DNA of 64,000 nucleotides from Rhodospirillales bacterium 70-18 (GTDB taxonomy: Bacteria > Pseudomonadota > Alphaproteobacteria > Acetobacterales > Acetobacteraceae): NCBI GenBank assembly GCA_001899585.1, contig MKWE01000017.1, positions 174,843 to 238,842 on the forward strand. The letters run 5' to 3'. Position 1 is the stretch's first letter, and each line of letters begins with the position of its first letter. Below the pieces are notes generated by a model, which saw nothing but the letters and a program-made list of their open reading frames with translations, had not been told where the DNA came from and did not search any database. Positions 15,460 to 24,936 of this stretch are shown in pieces. The translations under genes were made by a program, and so were the position numbers.

Positions 15460-16635
15460 TCAGCCTTGCGGCGGGCGGGCCCGCACGGCGGCCTCGTTGA
15501 TGTCGATGCCCCAGCCGGGGCCGGTGGGCATCACGAACTCGCCATTCTCCACCACCGGGATGGTGGTGAAGAACTCGTCGCGCCAGGAGACGCTGTCGAT
15601 GTCGATCTCCATCACCCGGAAATTCGGCACGATGGCGCAGAGATTGGCGCTGATGACGCTGCACAGGTGGCCGTAGAAATTATGCGGCGCCACGTTCATC
15701 TCATACACCTCGGCCATCGCGGCGATCTTCACGGATTCGCCGAGGCCGTTCCACACCACGTCGATGATCGGCACGTCCATCGCATAGGCCTCGAAGAACG
15801 GCTTGAAGTCCCTCCGCCCGCACAGCGTCTCGCAGGAGGCGATGGGGCAGGGGGCCATGGCGCGGATGGAGGCGAGGGAGGCCGCATCGTGCTGGTCGAT
15901 CTCCAGCCAGGTGAGGTTGTAGGGCGCCACCGTGTCGGCGATCCGGCGGAAGCCCTCGGTCTTGAAGTGGAAATTGGTGTCCAGCATCACGCCCAGGTCC
16001 GGCCCGGCGCCGGCGCGCACGGCGGCCAGGGTGTCGGCGGTGTAGCGCAGCGCCTCGGGCGACCAGTTCAGCTCCGGCCAGCCTGGGTTGCGCCCGAAGC
16101 CGCCGCCATAGCTGGAGAGCTTAGCGCCGTCCCAGGCCATGATGTTGGTCTTCATCGCCTTGAATCCGGCCTTGCGGATTTCCTCGGCATGGCGGGCCAC
16201 GTCGTCGTAGTTGCGCAGCGGCGGCGCGCCCACCAAGGCGGCGTTGCGGATGCGGTAGGTGCTCATGTGCGACCAGTAGGTCGGGATGCGGGTGCGCACC
16301 GGACCGCCGAACAGCGCGTAGACTGGCACGCCGAGATCCTTGCCGCGCAGGTCCAGCAGCGCGTTCTCGATCGCCGCGATCGCCTGCTGGTTCAGCCCGC
16401 CGCGCGACTGGCGGGTCAGCACATGCAGATGCGCCACGATCTGCTCGCTGGCCCGCGGGTCTCGCCCGATCAGGGCCGCACCGAGTTCATCGATGACGTT
16501 GGCCAGGCCCGCGCTGCCGAAACTCTCGTTGAATTCCGACCAGCCGACGGTGCCGCTGTCGGTCATCACCTTCAGGAACGAGAACATTCGCCACCCGGCG
16601 TCAGCCCGCAGGGTTTCTATCCCGGTGATTTTCAT
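15460..16635 (-). CDS. Enolase superfamily enzyme (mandelate racemase/muconate lactonizing type)
   Basis: This 391-residue protein has the capping domain (MKITGIETLRADAGWRMFSF at the N-terminus) and the barrel with the metal-ligand series LDTNFHFK, WLEIDQHD and ASCETLCGR, then Asp in VPIIDVVWNG and a His in VAPHNFYGHL. A His-Asp dyad with three acidic ligands matches the mandelate racemase subgroup, most of whose members dehydrate sugar acids. The lysine motif reads AMKTN rather than KxK, so the second base position may be Asn. AGGAGGAAAC precedes the ATG at 16635. It starts the operon with the D-2-hydroxyacid dehydrogenase and is divergent from an SDR gene. Confidence 0.88.
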   Translation of the reverse strand: MKITGIETLRADAGWRMFSFLKVMTDSGTVGWSEFNESFGSAGLANVIDELGAALIGRDPRASEQIVAHLHVLTRQSRGGLNQQAIAAIENALLDLRGKDLGVPVYALFGGPVRTRIPTYWSHMSTYRIRNAALVGAPPLRNYDDVARHAEEIRKAGFKAMKTNIMAWDGAKLSSYGGGFGRNPGWPELNWSPEALRYTADTLAAVRAGAGPDLGVMLDTNFHFKTEGFRRIADTVAPYNLTWLEIDQHDAASLASIRAMAPCPIASCETLCGRRDFKPFFEAYAMDVPIIDVVWNGLGESVKIAAMAEVYEMNVAPHNFYGHLCSVISANLCAIVPNFRVMEIDIDSVSWRDEFFTTIPVVENGEFVMPTGPGWGIDINEAAVRARPPQG

Positions 16636-16751
16636 GTTTCCTCCTGGTATGGCCGCGCGGCGGTCGCCGTTGGTAGCGATCCCCAGCAAGGGACTCCATC
16701 ACGGAAGCCGGCGCGCCACAAGTGAGCGGCAACGAAGCAGGGGAGGCCGGA

Positions 16752-17513
16752 ATGGCAAAGCTATCGGGAAAGATCGCCTGGGTGACCGGGGCGGGCAGCG
16801 GCATCGGCGAATCCGCCGCCCTGATGCTGGCCGAGGAGGGGGCCGAGATCGTGCTGACCGGCCGCCGGCGGGAGCCGCTGGAGAGCGTGGCCGCCCGCAT
16901 CGCCGCCGCCGGCGGCAAGGCGCATGTGCAGCCGGGCGACCTCATGGTCTCCGCGCAGGTCGCCGCCATCGGCGACTGGATCAAGGCCAATCTGGGGCGG
17001 CTGGACGTCATGGTGGCCAATGCCGGGCTGAACATCGTCCAGCGCGACTGGTCGAACCTCACCTTCGAGGGGGTGGACACCGTCATCCACGGCAATCTCT
17101 CCAGCGCCTTCTACAGCGTCATCACCGCGCTGCCGATGATGCGCGCGCAGAAGGACGGCGTCATCATCGTCACCGCCAGCATGGCCGGGCGCTGGATCAG
17201 CGGCCTGTCCGGCGCCACCTACACCGCCGCCAAGCACGGGGTGGTGGCCATGTGCCACACGGTGAACATGCAGGAATGCGTGAACGGCATCCGCTGCTCC
17301 GCCGTGCTGCCCGGCGAGGTGGCCACCCCGATCCTGGACAAGCGGCCGGTGCCGATCACCCCGGAGGAGCGGGCGCAGATGGCGCAGGCCGACGACCTGG
17401 GCGACCTGATCCGCTACATCGCCTGCCTGCCGAAGCATGTGGTGATCAACGAGGTCATGATGTGCCCCACCTGGAACCGCGGCTACGTGGCCGCCCTGCG
17501 CCGCAACGGCTGA
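16752..17513 (+). CDS. SDR family NAD(P)-dependent oxidoreductase
   Basis: This 253-residue classical short-chain dehydrogenase has the cofactor loop TGAGSGIGESAALMLAEEG, the structural NAG motif in MVANAGLN, Ser in VTASMAG, and the YxxxK pair in ATYTAAKHG. The start at 16752 follows GGGGAGG. It is divergent from the enolase-superfamily gene over 116 bases, so it may act on the same sugar acid or hydroxyacid. A perfect hairpin follows the stop. Substrate not identified. Confidence 0.9.
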   Translation: MAKLSGKIAWVTGAGSGIGESAALMLAEEGAEIVLTGRRREPLESVAARIAAAGGKAHVQPGDLMVSAQVAAIGDWIKANLGRLDVMVANAGLNIVQRDWSNLTFEGVDTVIHGNLSSAFYSVITALPMMRAQKDGVIIVTASMAGRWISGLSGATYTAAKHGVVAMCHTVNMQECVNGIRCSAVLPGEVATPILDKRPVPITPEERAQMAQADDLGDLIRYIACLPKHVVINEVMMCPTWNRGYVAALRRNG

Positions 17514-17520
17514 GCCATAG

Positions 17521-17549
17521 GCCCGCCACGGGCGCCACCCGTGGCGGGC
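17521..17549 (+). terminator. Perfect 12-bp hairpin after the SDR gene
   Basis: The arms GCCCGCCACGGG and CCCGTGGCGGGC flank a five-base loop, beginning seven bases after the SDR stop codon. No T-run follows. Confidence 0.65.
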
Positions 17550-17611
17550 GCGATGCAACCAGGTCCGAAAATGGCGAGAGCGGCGGCGCCGCCTGCGCCA
17601 TACTCGCCGGC

Positions 17612-19123
17612 ATGCACCTGGACCGAGACGCCTGCTACCGCGCTTTGCTGACCCGTGACGCCCGGTTCGACGGGCAGTTCTTCACGGCCGTCCGCACCAC
17701 CGGCATCTACTGCCGGCCGATCTGCCCGGCGCGGGCGCCGAAGCTGGAGAACGTCATCTTCCTGCCCAGCGCCGCCGCCGCGCAGGCGGCCGGGTTCCGC
17801 CCCTGCCTACGCTGCCGGCCGGAAACCTCACCCGACATCGCCGCCTGGCGCGGCACTGCCGCCACCGTCACCCGCGCCGTGGCGCTGATCGCGGCCGGCG
17901 CCCTCGATGAGGACCGCGTCGACGGCCTGGCCGCCCGCCTTGGCATGGGCGAGCGCCAGCTCCGGCGGCTGTTCCGCCAGCATCTCGGCGCCTCGCCGAA
18001 CGCCGTCGCCCAGACCAGGCGCTCGCTGTTCGCCAAGCAGCTGATCACCGACACGCGGCTGCCGCTGGCCGAAATCGCGCTGGCCGCCGGCTTCGGCAGC
18101 GTGCGCCGCTTCAACGACAGCTTCCGCAAGCTGTACGGCCGGCCCCCGGGCACGCTGCGGCGCGGCGCCGGCGACGCGGCGGGGTCGGCGGTCACGCTGA
18201 TGCTGCCATACAAGCCGCCGTATGACTGGCCGGCGATGATGGGTTTCCTGGCGGCGCGGGCCATTCCCGGTGTCGAGCATGTCCGGCCGGAGCTGTATGC
18301 CAGGAGCATCGCGCTGGGTGGCGCGCATGGCACCATCGTGGTGCGCCCGGCCGATCCGCGCGGCGGCCCGAACACCCCCGCCCGGCATGCGCTCGTGGCG
18401 ACCATCCGCTTTCCCGTCATCACCGCCCTGCCGGCCATCGTCGCGCGCATCCGCCGCATCTTCGACCTCGGCGCGGACCCGGCGCTGATCGGCGCGCAGC
18501 TCTCCGCCGAGCCGCATCTGGCCATGCTGGTCGCCGCCCGGCCCGGCCTGCGCGTGCCCGGCGCCTGGGACGGGTTCGAACTGGCGATCCGCGCCATCCT
18601 CGGCCAGCAGATCACCGTGGCCGCCGCCACGCGGCTCGCCGGCAAGCTGGTCGCCGCCTACGGTGCCGCGCTGCCGCCGGACGGGCCGGAAGCGCCCGGC
18701 CTGCGCTACGTGTTTCCGCCGCCCGACCGCCTCGCCGGCGCCGACCTCACCAGCACCCTCGGCATGCCCCGCGCCCGCGCCGCCGCCCTCGCCGGCATGG
18801 CCGCCGCCGCCACGGCCGATGCCCGCCTGTTCGAGCCGGGGCAGGGGCTGGAGGACGCCGTCGCCCGCCTGGTGGCGCTGCCCGGCATCGGCGACTGGAC
18901 CGCGCAGTACATCGCCATGCGCGCCCTGCGCGAGCCGGACGCCTTCCCCGCCGCCGATATCGGCCTGATGCGCGCGCTCGCCACCGCCGAGGGCCGCCCG
19001 ACCCCGCAGGCGCTGCTGCGGCGCGCCGAGGCGTGGCGGCCCTGGCGCGCCTACGCGGCCCTGCATCTCTGGGCCTCCGAGCCCGTCGCCGCGAAGGAGA
19101 TCCGCCTTGAAGCTGCTGCTTAG
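17612..19123 (+). CDS. alkA: Ada-AlkA fusion: methyl-sensing N-terminus plus DNA-3-methyladenine glycosylase II
   Basis: This 503-residue protein has three domains. Residues 1-80 are the Ada zinc/methyl-acceptor domain with Cys34, Cys38, Cys65 and Cys68 (GIYCRPICPARAP and FRPCLRCRPE). Residues 85-185 form an AraC-type double HTH. From about 200 comes an AlkA domain with the AILGQQITVAAATRLA segment and the HhH-GPD loop LPGIGDWTAQYIAMRAL, with its catalytic Asp expected just after. Cys34 aligns with the phosphotriester acceptor of E. coli Ada. The protein should both sense alkylation, activating its own operon when methylated, and excise alkylated bases. The gene overlaps ogt by 17 bases. No strong ribosome binding site is seen before the ATG. 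Confidence 0.93.
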   Translation: MHLDRDACYRALLTRDARFDGQFFTAVRTTGIYCRPICPARAPKLENVIFLPSAAAAQAAGFRPCLRCRPETSPDIAAWRGTAATVTRAVALIAAGALDEDRVDGLAARLGMGERQLRRLFRQHLGASPNAVAQTRRSLFAKQLITDTRLPLAEIALAAGFGSVRRFNDSFRKLYGRPPGTLRRGAGDAAGSAVTLMLPYKPPYDWPAMMGFLAARAIPGVEHVRPELYARSIALGGAHGTIVVRPADPRGGPNTPARHALVATIRFPVITALPAIVARIRRIFDLGADPALIGAQLSAEPHLAMLVAARPGLRVPGAWDGFELAIRAILGQQITVAAATRLAGKLVAAYGAALPPDGPEAPGLRYVFPPPDRLAGADLTSTLGMPRARAAALAGMAAAATADARLFEPGQGLEDAVARLVALPGIGDWTAQYIAMRALREPDAFPAADIGLMRALATAEGRPTPQALLRRAEAWRPWRAYAALHLWASEPVAAKEIRLEAAA

Positions 19124-19619
19124 CCGCCAGCACTCGCCGATCGGCGAGATGCTGCTCGTCTCGGACGGGGAGGCGCTGCGGGCGCTGGATTTCCATGACT
19201 ACGAGGCCCGGCTGCATACGCTGCTGCGGCGGCATTACGGCGCGTACACGCTGACACCGGCGACCGATGCCGGCGCTGTGGGGCGGCACCTGGCGGCGTA
19301 TTTCGCCGGCGACCTGGCGGCGCTGGACGAGGTGGCGGTGCGCACCGGCGGCACCGCGTTCCAGCGCGAGGTCTGGGCCGCGCTGCGCCGCATCCCGGCC
19401 GGCACCACCACCAGCTATGGCCGGCTGGCCGCGACCATCGGGCGCCCCTCGGCCAGCCGGGCCGTCGGCATGGCCAACGGGTCCAACCCGGTCGCCATCG
19501 TCGTGCCCTGCCACCGGGTGATCGGCGCCGATGCCAGCCTCACCGGCTATGGCGGCGGGCTGCCCCGCAAGGCGTGGCTGCTCGCCCACGAGGCACGCCA
19601 CGCCGCGGCGGCCGGCTGA
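19107..19619 (+). CDS. ogt: Methylated-DNA-[protein]-cysteine S-methyltransferase
   Basis: This 170-residue suicide repair enzyme transfers the methyl group from O6-methylguanine to its active Cys135 in VPCHRVIG. TSYGRLAATIGRPSASRAVG is the DNA-binding wing, and YGGGLPRKAWLLAHE is the C-terminal signature. The start is TTG at 19107, preceded by AAGGAG, and lies inside the end of alkA in another frame; the overlap implies coupled translation. With the Ada-AlkA fusion it makes a two-gene alkylation-damage operon that should respond to methylated Ada. Confidence 0.93.
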   Translation: MKLLLSRQHSPIGEMLLVSDGEALRALDFHDYEARLHTLLRRHYGAYTLTPATDAGAVGRHLAAYFAGDLAALDEVAVRTGGTAFQREVWAALRRIPAGTTTSYGRLAATIGRPSASRAVGMANGSNPVAIVVPCHRVIGADASLTGYGGGLPRKAWLLAHEARHAAAAG

Positions 19620-19635
19620 CCGCCGCGGCGCCGCG

Positions 19636-21270
19636 TCAGGTGCCGGGCCGCGACACCTCGGTCTCCTTGCAGGTGATGAACTCCAGCAGCACCGGAATCC
19701 CCTGCTGCGTCTTCTCGATGCCGCGCTTGATCGCCGGGATGATGTCCTCCGGCTTGGTCACCCGCTCGCCATAGCCGCCGAAGGCGCGGGCCATCGCCGC
19801 ATAATCGCCGGAAATGTCGGTGGAACGGTATTTTTCGGTCGAAACCGGCATCACTTTCAGCTCGATCGCCATCGAGAAATTGTTCATCAGGATCGACATG
19901 ATGGGGATGCGCTCGCGCACCGCCGTCTCGAAATCCATCCCGGTGAAGCCGATCGCCGCGTCGCCCCAGACGTTGATGCACAGCTTGTCCGGCTTCGCCA
20001 GCTTCGCCCCCATCGCCAGCCCCAGCCCGTAGCCGAGCTGCGTGGTCTTGCCCCAGCCGATATAGGAGAGCGGCGTGGTCGCCTTCCAGAACGGGCTGAG
20101 CTGGTCGCGCGGGCTGCCGGCGTCGTGGGTGATGATGGTGTTGGCCACGTCCACCGTATGGAACAGGTCCCAGATCACCCGGTACGGGCTGAGCGGCGCG
20201 TCGTTGCTGGTCAGCTTGGGCATCCACTTGGCCAGCCATTCCTTATGGCTGGCGGCGATCTCGGCGGCCACGGCGGTCGCGTCGCGCGGCGCCGTCACCG
20301 TCTTGCCAATCTCGGCCAGCAGCGCGTCGAGGGTGAGGCCGGCATCGCCCACCAGCCCCACCTGCACCCGCACGTCCTTGTTCAGGTGCGCCGGGTCCAG
20401 CGTGGCGTGGATGAAGGTCTTGCCCTTCGGCATCGCCACCGCGAACGAGGTCTCGGTGAAGCTGCACCCCACGCCGAACACCACGTCGGCCGCGGCCAGG
20501 AACTGCGGCACCGCGCGCGGCATCGCCACGCCGCCGGAGCCGAGCGAGAGCGGATGCGTCTCCGGGAAGCTGCTCTTGCCGCCCAGGCTGGTCACCACCG
20601 GGATCGCCAGCAGCTCGGCCAGCGCCTTCAGCTGCGGCCAGGCCTGGGCGTAGTGGATGCCCTGCCCGGCATAGATCACCGGCCGCTTGGCGGCCACCAG
20701 CAGGGCGGCGGCCTCCTTCACGTGCACCGGGTCTGGCCCGTAGCGGGTGGACAGCACCGGCACGTAGTCCAGCGGCTCGGCCACCTCCTCGGTCCACATA
20801 TCGGCCGGGATCTCCACCACCACCGGCCCGCCGCGGCCGTTGCGCAGCTTGGTGAAGGCGCGGCGGAAGATGTTGCACACCTCGGCGGCGATGTTCACCG
20901 GCTCGGACGACTTCACGTAGGGACGCATCGCCGATGTGGAATTGAAGTTCGGGTCGATATGCGCCAGCCGCCGCGCATAGCCCATCGGCAGGATCAGCAC
21001 CGGCACCGACTCGCCGTAGCACTGCGCCACGCCGCCCATGGCGTTCTCCGCCCCCGGGCCGTGCTGCATGCAGAACGCGCCGATGGTCTTGCCGGAGGTC
21101 ACCCGCGAGATGGCGTCCGCCATGTGGATGCCGATCCGCTCCTGGCGCACCATCACCGGACGGATATCGGCCGCCGCCGCATATTCGATCAGATGGTTGA
21201 CGGGATAGCCGGTGAGGATCTCGATCCCCTCCCGCTTCATGATTTCCGCGATCGCGTCGCCGAGCTTCAT
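19636..21270 (-). CDS. Thiamine diphosphate-requiring enzyme, acetolactate synthase-like
   Basis: This 544-residue ThDP protein begins MKLGDAIAEIMKREGIEILT. The activating Glu lies in RQERIGIHMADAISRVTSG, a central domain carries PVIYAGQGIHYAQAW, and the Mg/ThDP region reads WGDAAIGFTGMDFETAV with MNNFSMAIE after it. The usual GDG triplet is GDA here, a conservative change that still supplies the metal-binding Asp. GGGAGGGG precedes the ATG. It is only distantly similar to the ThDP gene at 8552 and lacks a regulatory subunit neighbour, so 2-oxo acid or oxalyl-type decarboxylation is as likely as acetolactate formation. Confidence 0.86.
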   Translation of the reverse strand: MKLGDAIAEIMKREGIEILTGYPVNHLIEYAAAADIRPVMVRQERIGIHMADAISRVTSGKTIGAFCMQHGPGAENAMGGVAQCYGESVPVLILPMGYARRLAHIDPNFNSTSAMRPYVKSSEPVNIAAEVCNIFRRAFTKLRNGRGGPVVVEIPADMWTEEVAEPLDYVPVLSTRYGPDPVHVKEAAALLVAAKRPVIYAGQGIHYAQAWPQLKALAELLAIPVVTSLGGKSSFPETHPLSLGSGGVAMPRAVPQFLAAADVVFGVGCSFTETSFAVAMPKGKTFIHATLDPAHLNKDVRVQVGLVGDAGLTLDALLAEIGKTVTAPRDATAVAAEIAASHKEWLAKWMPKLTSNDAPLSPYRVIWDLFHTVDVANTIITHDAGSPRDQLSPFWKATTPLSYIGWGKTTQLGYGLGLAMGAKLAKPDKLCINVWGDAAIGFTGMDFETAVRERIPIMSILMNNFSMAIELKVMPVSTEKYRSTDISGDYAAMARAFGGYGERVTKPEDIIPAIKRGIEKTQQGIPVLLEFITCKETEVSRPGT

Positions 21271-21351
21271 ATGCCCCTCCCAGAGCTGGCTTGATCGGGA
21301 AACGCTAGGCGCGCGCGGCAAGACCGGCAAGCCCGGGGGGTGTGGACTCGG

Positions 21352-21528
21352 CTACGGGTTCGGGGCGATCGGCGCGCAGTTGCGCCGCCCGGCCATCAGG
21401 CAATCCTCGATGCGGCTGTTGTCGTGCATTCGCCGGGCCAGCCAGATGCCGCCCAGGACCAGCAGCAGAATCAGCACCATGGCGGCCAGCGCGGTTCGCC
21501 GCGAGGGTGGCTCCGGATCGTCGGGCAT
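21352..21528 (-). CDS. Small single-pass membrane protein
   Basis: This 58-residue protein starts MPDDPEPPSRR, has one strong transmembrane helix (ALAAMVLILLLVLGGIWLAR, residues 13-32), and a basic tail with two Cys (EDCLMAGRRNCAPI). The N-in arrangement with flanking arginines suggests the C-terminal Cys pair faces the periplasm. It is divergent from the exported hydrolase gene at 21596 and 81 bases upstream of the ThDP gene start on the same strand. I do not recognise a named family. Confidence 0.6.
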   Translation of the reverse strand: MPDDPEPPSRRTALAAMVLILLLVLGGIWLARRMHDNSRIEDCLMAGRRNCAPIAPNP

Positions 21529-21595
21529 CGGCACCGCCGGCGTTGGTTGCCCCGATCTGGTTGACAGGGCGGGGGCAGGGGGGGCAGTTGACCCC

Positions 21596-22465
21596 ATGCG
21601 CAGGCGGACGGCAATCACGGCGATGCTGGTCGGGCTCGGGCTGTGCGCCGGGCCGCGCGCCATGGCGGGCATCGCGCAGGACCATTTCTTCACCACCTCG
21701 GACGGCGTGCGCCTGCACTACACCCTCGCCGGCCCGCCCGGCGCGCATACCATCGTCCTCGTTCCGGGCTGGACCATGCCGGGCTGGATCTGGGACCGCC
21801 AGGTGCAGGCATTCTCCCGCCGCTACCGCGTGGTCGCCTTCGACCCGCGCGCCCAGGGCGAGAGCCAGATCGCCCCCTCCGGCTACGAGCCGGGCCGGCG
21901 CGGCCAGGACATCGCGGAGCTGATCGCCACGCTCGGGCCGCAGCCGGTGCTGCTGGTCGGCTGGTCGCTGGGCGTGCTGGACGTGCTGGCCTATGTGCAC
22001 CAGCACGGCGACGCCCGGCTGGCCGGGCTGGTGCTGGTGGACAATTCGGTCGGCGAGAACCCGCCGCCCACGCCCTCGCGCACCCCCTACCATCCCGGCC
22101 CGCATCTGCCGCGCGAGGTGATGATGCGCAATTTCGTGCGCGGCATGTTCGCCCGCCGGCAGCCCGCCGCCTGGCTGGACCGGCTGACCCGCGCCGCCCT
22201 GCGCACCCCGCAGGCGATCGCCAACGCGCTGCTGGCCTATCCGGTACCGAGAACCTACTGGAAGGACGCCGTCTACTCCACTGACAAACCGGTTTTTTAC
22301 ATCGTCCGTCCCAAATTCGCCGGCCAGGCCGCCAACCTCGCCGCCCACCACAAGGATGCCGAGACCGTGGTGCTCCACAATATCGGCCACGCGCTGTTCG
22401 TCGACGACGCGCCCCGCTTCGATACGTTGGTGCAGGACTTCATCCGGCGGCGCGTATGGCGCTAG
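21596..22465 (+). CDS. Alpha/beta hydrolase with N-terminal signal sequence
   Basis: This 289-residue protein begins MRRRTAITAMLVGLGLCAGP and AMAG, an export signal with arginines at the front. The hydrolase core has the oxyanion region VLVPGWTMPGWIWDRQ, the nucleophile elbow VGWSLGVLD (Ser124) and the catalytic His in HNIGHALFVDD near residue 265. It probably acts in the periplasm on an ester or lactone; the substrate is unknown. The last ten bases overlap the start of the next gene, so the two are translated in series. Confidence 0.85.
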   Translation: MRRRTAITAMLVGLGLCAGPRAMAGIAQDHFFTTSDGVRLHYTLAGPPGAHTIVLVPGWTMPGWIWDRQVQAFSRRYRVVAFDPRAQGESQIAPSGYEPGRRGQDIAELIATLGPQPVLLVGWSLGVLDVLAYVHQHGDARLAGLVLVDNSVGENPPPTPSRTPYHPGPHLPREVMMRNFVRGMFARRQPAAWLDRLTRAALRTPQAIANALLAYPVPRTYWKDAVYSTDKPVFYIVRPKFAGQAANLAAHHKDAETVVLHNIGHALFVDDAPRFDTLVQDFIRRRVWR

Positions 22466-24906
22466 CCGGCCGCGCGCGTGCCCCCGCCAGCATCGCCGAG
22501 CTGGCGCCGCTGTTCCTGGTGTCGATGGCCACGGTCGGGTTCGAGATCGCGCTGACCCGCTACTTCGCGGTCGCGAAATGGTCGGAATACGGCTACTGGG
22601 TCATCTCCATCGTGCTCGCCGGCTTCGCGCTGTCGGGCGTGGCGATGGCCCTGGCGCGCGACCGCTTCGCCGCCCACGGCGCGGCATTGCTCGCCTGGCT
22701 ACCGGCGCTGCTGATCGCCGCCGCCGCGCTCGGCTTCCACTTCGTCACCACCAACCCGTTCAACCCTTTGCAGTTGCAGAATTCGGCGACCTTCACGCCG
22801 CAAATCTGGAACATCGCCGGGTATTACGCCGCGCTGCTGCCGTTCTTCTTCCTCGCCGGCCTGTATGTCAGCCTGTATTTCGTGCTGCACGACCGCGAAA
22901 TCGGCCGCGTCTACGGCTTCGACCTCACCGGCGCCGGCCTGGGGGCGCTGGCGGTGCTGGCGCTGATGCAGGTGGTGCACCCGTTCCACCTGGTGCCCTG
23001 CCTGCTGCTGCCGCTGGCCGCCGCCGCCATCGGCCGCCCCGGCGCCTCGGCCACCCGCGCGCCGCTTGTGCTGGCCGGCGTGGCGCTGCTCGGCGGCGCC
23101 GGGCTGCTGCTGCTGGACGACCAGGCGGGATTCAACGAATACAAGGCGATCTACGCCCCCCTGAACGTACCCGAAAGCCGTGTGGCGGCCGAGCGCCTGT
23201 CGCCGCGCGGCCTCTACATGCTGCTCGACGACTTCACCGAGCGGGTGGACACCGACCTGTCGAACAATGCCGGCCTGCTCAACCTGCCCGGCCCGCCCGG
23301 CGCCTTCGGCCTCTACCGCGACGGCAACCGCATCGCCGCGCTGCCGAAGCCCGGCCCGGTGGACGCGCGCTACGCTCCGGCCACGCTGGCGGCCCTGCCA
23401 TACGTGCTGCACCCGCGGGCCAGCGCGCTGCTGGTCGGCACCTCCGGCGGCTTCCGCATCGCCGAGCTGCAGGCGCTGGGGGCGGCGCATATCGAGGCGC
23501 TGGAGACCGAGCCGGTGCTGCGCGACGCGCTGCGCCACGGCCTCGGCCCGGCGATGCCCCCGGCACTCGGCTCCGGCGTGGACCTGCGCGGCGAAAGCCC
23601 GATCGCCGCCGCCGCCGCCGGCCGGTTCGACGTGATCGACATCTCCGCCGACTTCCTCGACGCCGCGGACGCCAACACCAGCGCCTTCGCCGCCGAGGCC
23701 ATCGCCACCTACCTGCGCGCGCTCACCCCGGGCGGCATCGTCTCCATCCCCGCCTCCATCCGCGAATTCCCCGCCTACGCGGTGCGCGTGCTGGCCACCG
23801 CCCGCGCAGCCCTGCTGGCCGCCGGCATCGCCGAGCCGGAAACCCATGTGCTGGTCTACCGCTCGGCCTGGAACGTGCGCGTGCTGCTGTCCAACGCCCC
23901 GTTCGGGCCGGACCGCGTCGCCGTCGCGCGCAAGTTCTGCGACGACCGCTCGTTCGACATCAGCTACTTCCCCGGCATGGATGTCGCCGCCGCGCGCGCC
24001 GGCATCTACAACGACCTGCCCGCCGTCTCGTTCGCGGCCGGGGCGGTCACCTCGGATGCCGGCCTGCACGACGCCATCGCCGACGAGGCGCTGCCGGTGC
24101 TGCGCGGCCAGGCCACCGAATCCTCGCGCGCCTTCAACCTCTCGCCGATCACCTACGACCGGCCCTCGTTCTACGCCGTGCTCCGCCTGTCCCAACTCGG
24201 CACCATTCTGCAGCGGCTGGAGATACTGCCGCAGGCGGAGATCGGCCCGCTGGTCAATCTGGCGGTGCTGGCGCAGGCGATCGTGATCGCGCTGCTCGTG
24301 CTGGCGGTGCCCCTGCTCGCCGGCCGCCGGCTGCGCGCGCCGGGCGGCGGCACGCCCCGCGCGGTGGCGTATTTCGCCGGGCTCGGCCTAGGTTTCCTGT
24401 TCATCGAGATATTCCTCATTGAGCGGGCGAGCTTCTACCTGAACGACCGCACCTCGGGCTTCGCGCTGGTGCTGAGCGGCATGCTGGTGTTCTCGGGCCT
24501 GGGCAGCATGCTGGCCGACCGCTGCGCCGCCAACCCGCGCCGGGCGATGTGGATCGCCACGCTGGTGGTGGCGGTCTGGGGCGTGCTGCTGCTGGCCGGG
24601 CTGCAACAGGCGATGCTGGCCACGCTGGCGCTGCCCTGGCTGGCGCGGGCCGGCCTGGTGCTGCTGGTGGTGGCGCCGGCCTCGCTGGCGCTGGGCCTGC
24701 CGTTTCCGCTGGGTCTCAGCCGCACCGGCTCGGGCGGGTTCCTGCCCTGGGCCTGGGGGCTGAACGGCGCCTTCTCGGTGGTATCCACGCCGCTGGCCAA
24801 TCTAACATCTTTGGAACTCGGCTATGATCGGGTTCTGCTGGCCGCCGTGCTGCTGTATGTGGTCTGCGCGCTGGCCTTTCCGCGCGCCCCTTCGCCCGCC
24901 ACCTGA
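22456..24906 (+). CDS. Membrane-embedded spermidine synthase-like protein
   Basis: This 816-residue protein has N-terminal transmembrane helices (about residues 15-220), a central soluble domain (about 250-600) resembling a spermidine synthase or methyltransferase Rossmann fold (LLVGTSGGFRIAELQALG, then DVIDISADF), and C-terminal helices (about 605-810). Acidic residues expected for polyamine binding are not obvious. Proteins of this layout are common in proteobacteria and mostly uncharacterised. The gene starts inside the last codons of the hydrolase. A repeated CCGCCACCTGAC block around the stop looks like a small duplication. Confidence 0.8.
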   Translation: MALAGRARAPASIAELAPLFLVSMATVGFEIALTRYFAVAKWSEYGYWVISIVLAGFALSGVAMALARDRFAAHGAALLAWLPALLIAAAALGFHFVTTNPFNPLQLQNSATFTPQIWNIAGYYAALLPFFFLAGLYVSLYFVLHDREIGRVYGFDLTGAGLGALAVLALMQVVHPFHLVPCLLLPLAAAAIGRPGASATRAPLVLAGVALLGGAGLLLLDDQAGFNEYKAIYAPLNVPESRVAAERLSPRGLYMLLDDFTERVDTDLSNNAGLLNLPGPPGAFGLYRDGNRIAALPKPGPVDARYAPATLAALPYVLHPRASALLVGTSGGFRIAELQALGAAHIEALETEPVLRDALRHGLGPAMPPALGSGVDLRGESPIAAAAAGRFDVIDISADFLDAADANTSAFAAEAIATYLRALTPGGIVSIPASIREFPAYAVRVLATARAALLAAGIAEPETHVLVYRSAWNVRVLLSNAPFGPDRVAVARKFCDDRSFDISYFPGMDVAAARAGIYNDLPAVSFAAGAVTSDAGLHDAIADEALPVLRGQATESSRAFNLSPITYDRPSFYAVLRLSQLGTILQRLEILPQAEIGPLVNLAVLAQAIVIALLVLAVPLLAGRRLRAPGGGTPRAVAYFAGLGLGFLFIEIFLIERASFYLNDRTSGFALVLSGMLVFSGLGSMLADRCAANPRRAMWIATLVVAVWGVLLLAGLQQAMLATLALPWLARAGLVLLVVAPASLALGLPFPLGLSRTGSGGFLPWAWGLNGAFSVVSTPLANLTSLELGYDRVLLAAVLLYVVCALAFPRAPSPAT

Positions 24907-24936
24907 CCCCCGCCACCTGACTGGAGACGTTCCATC

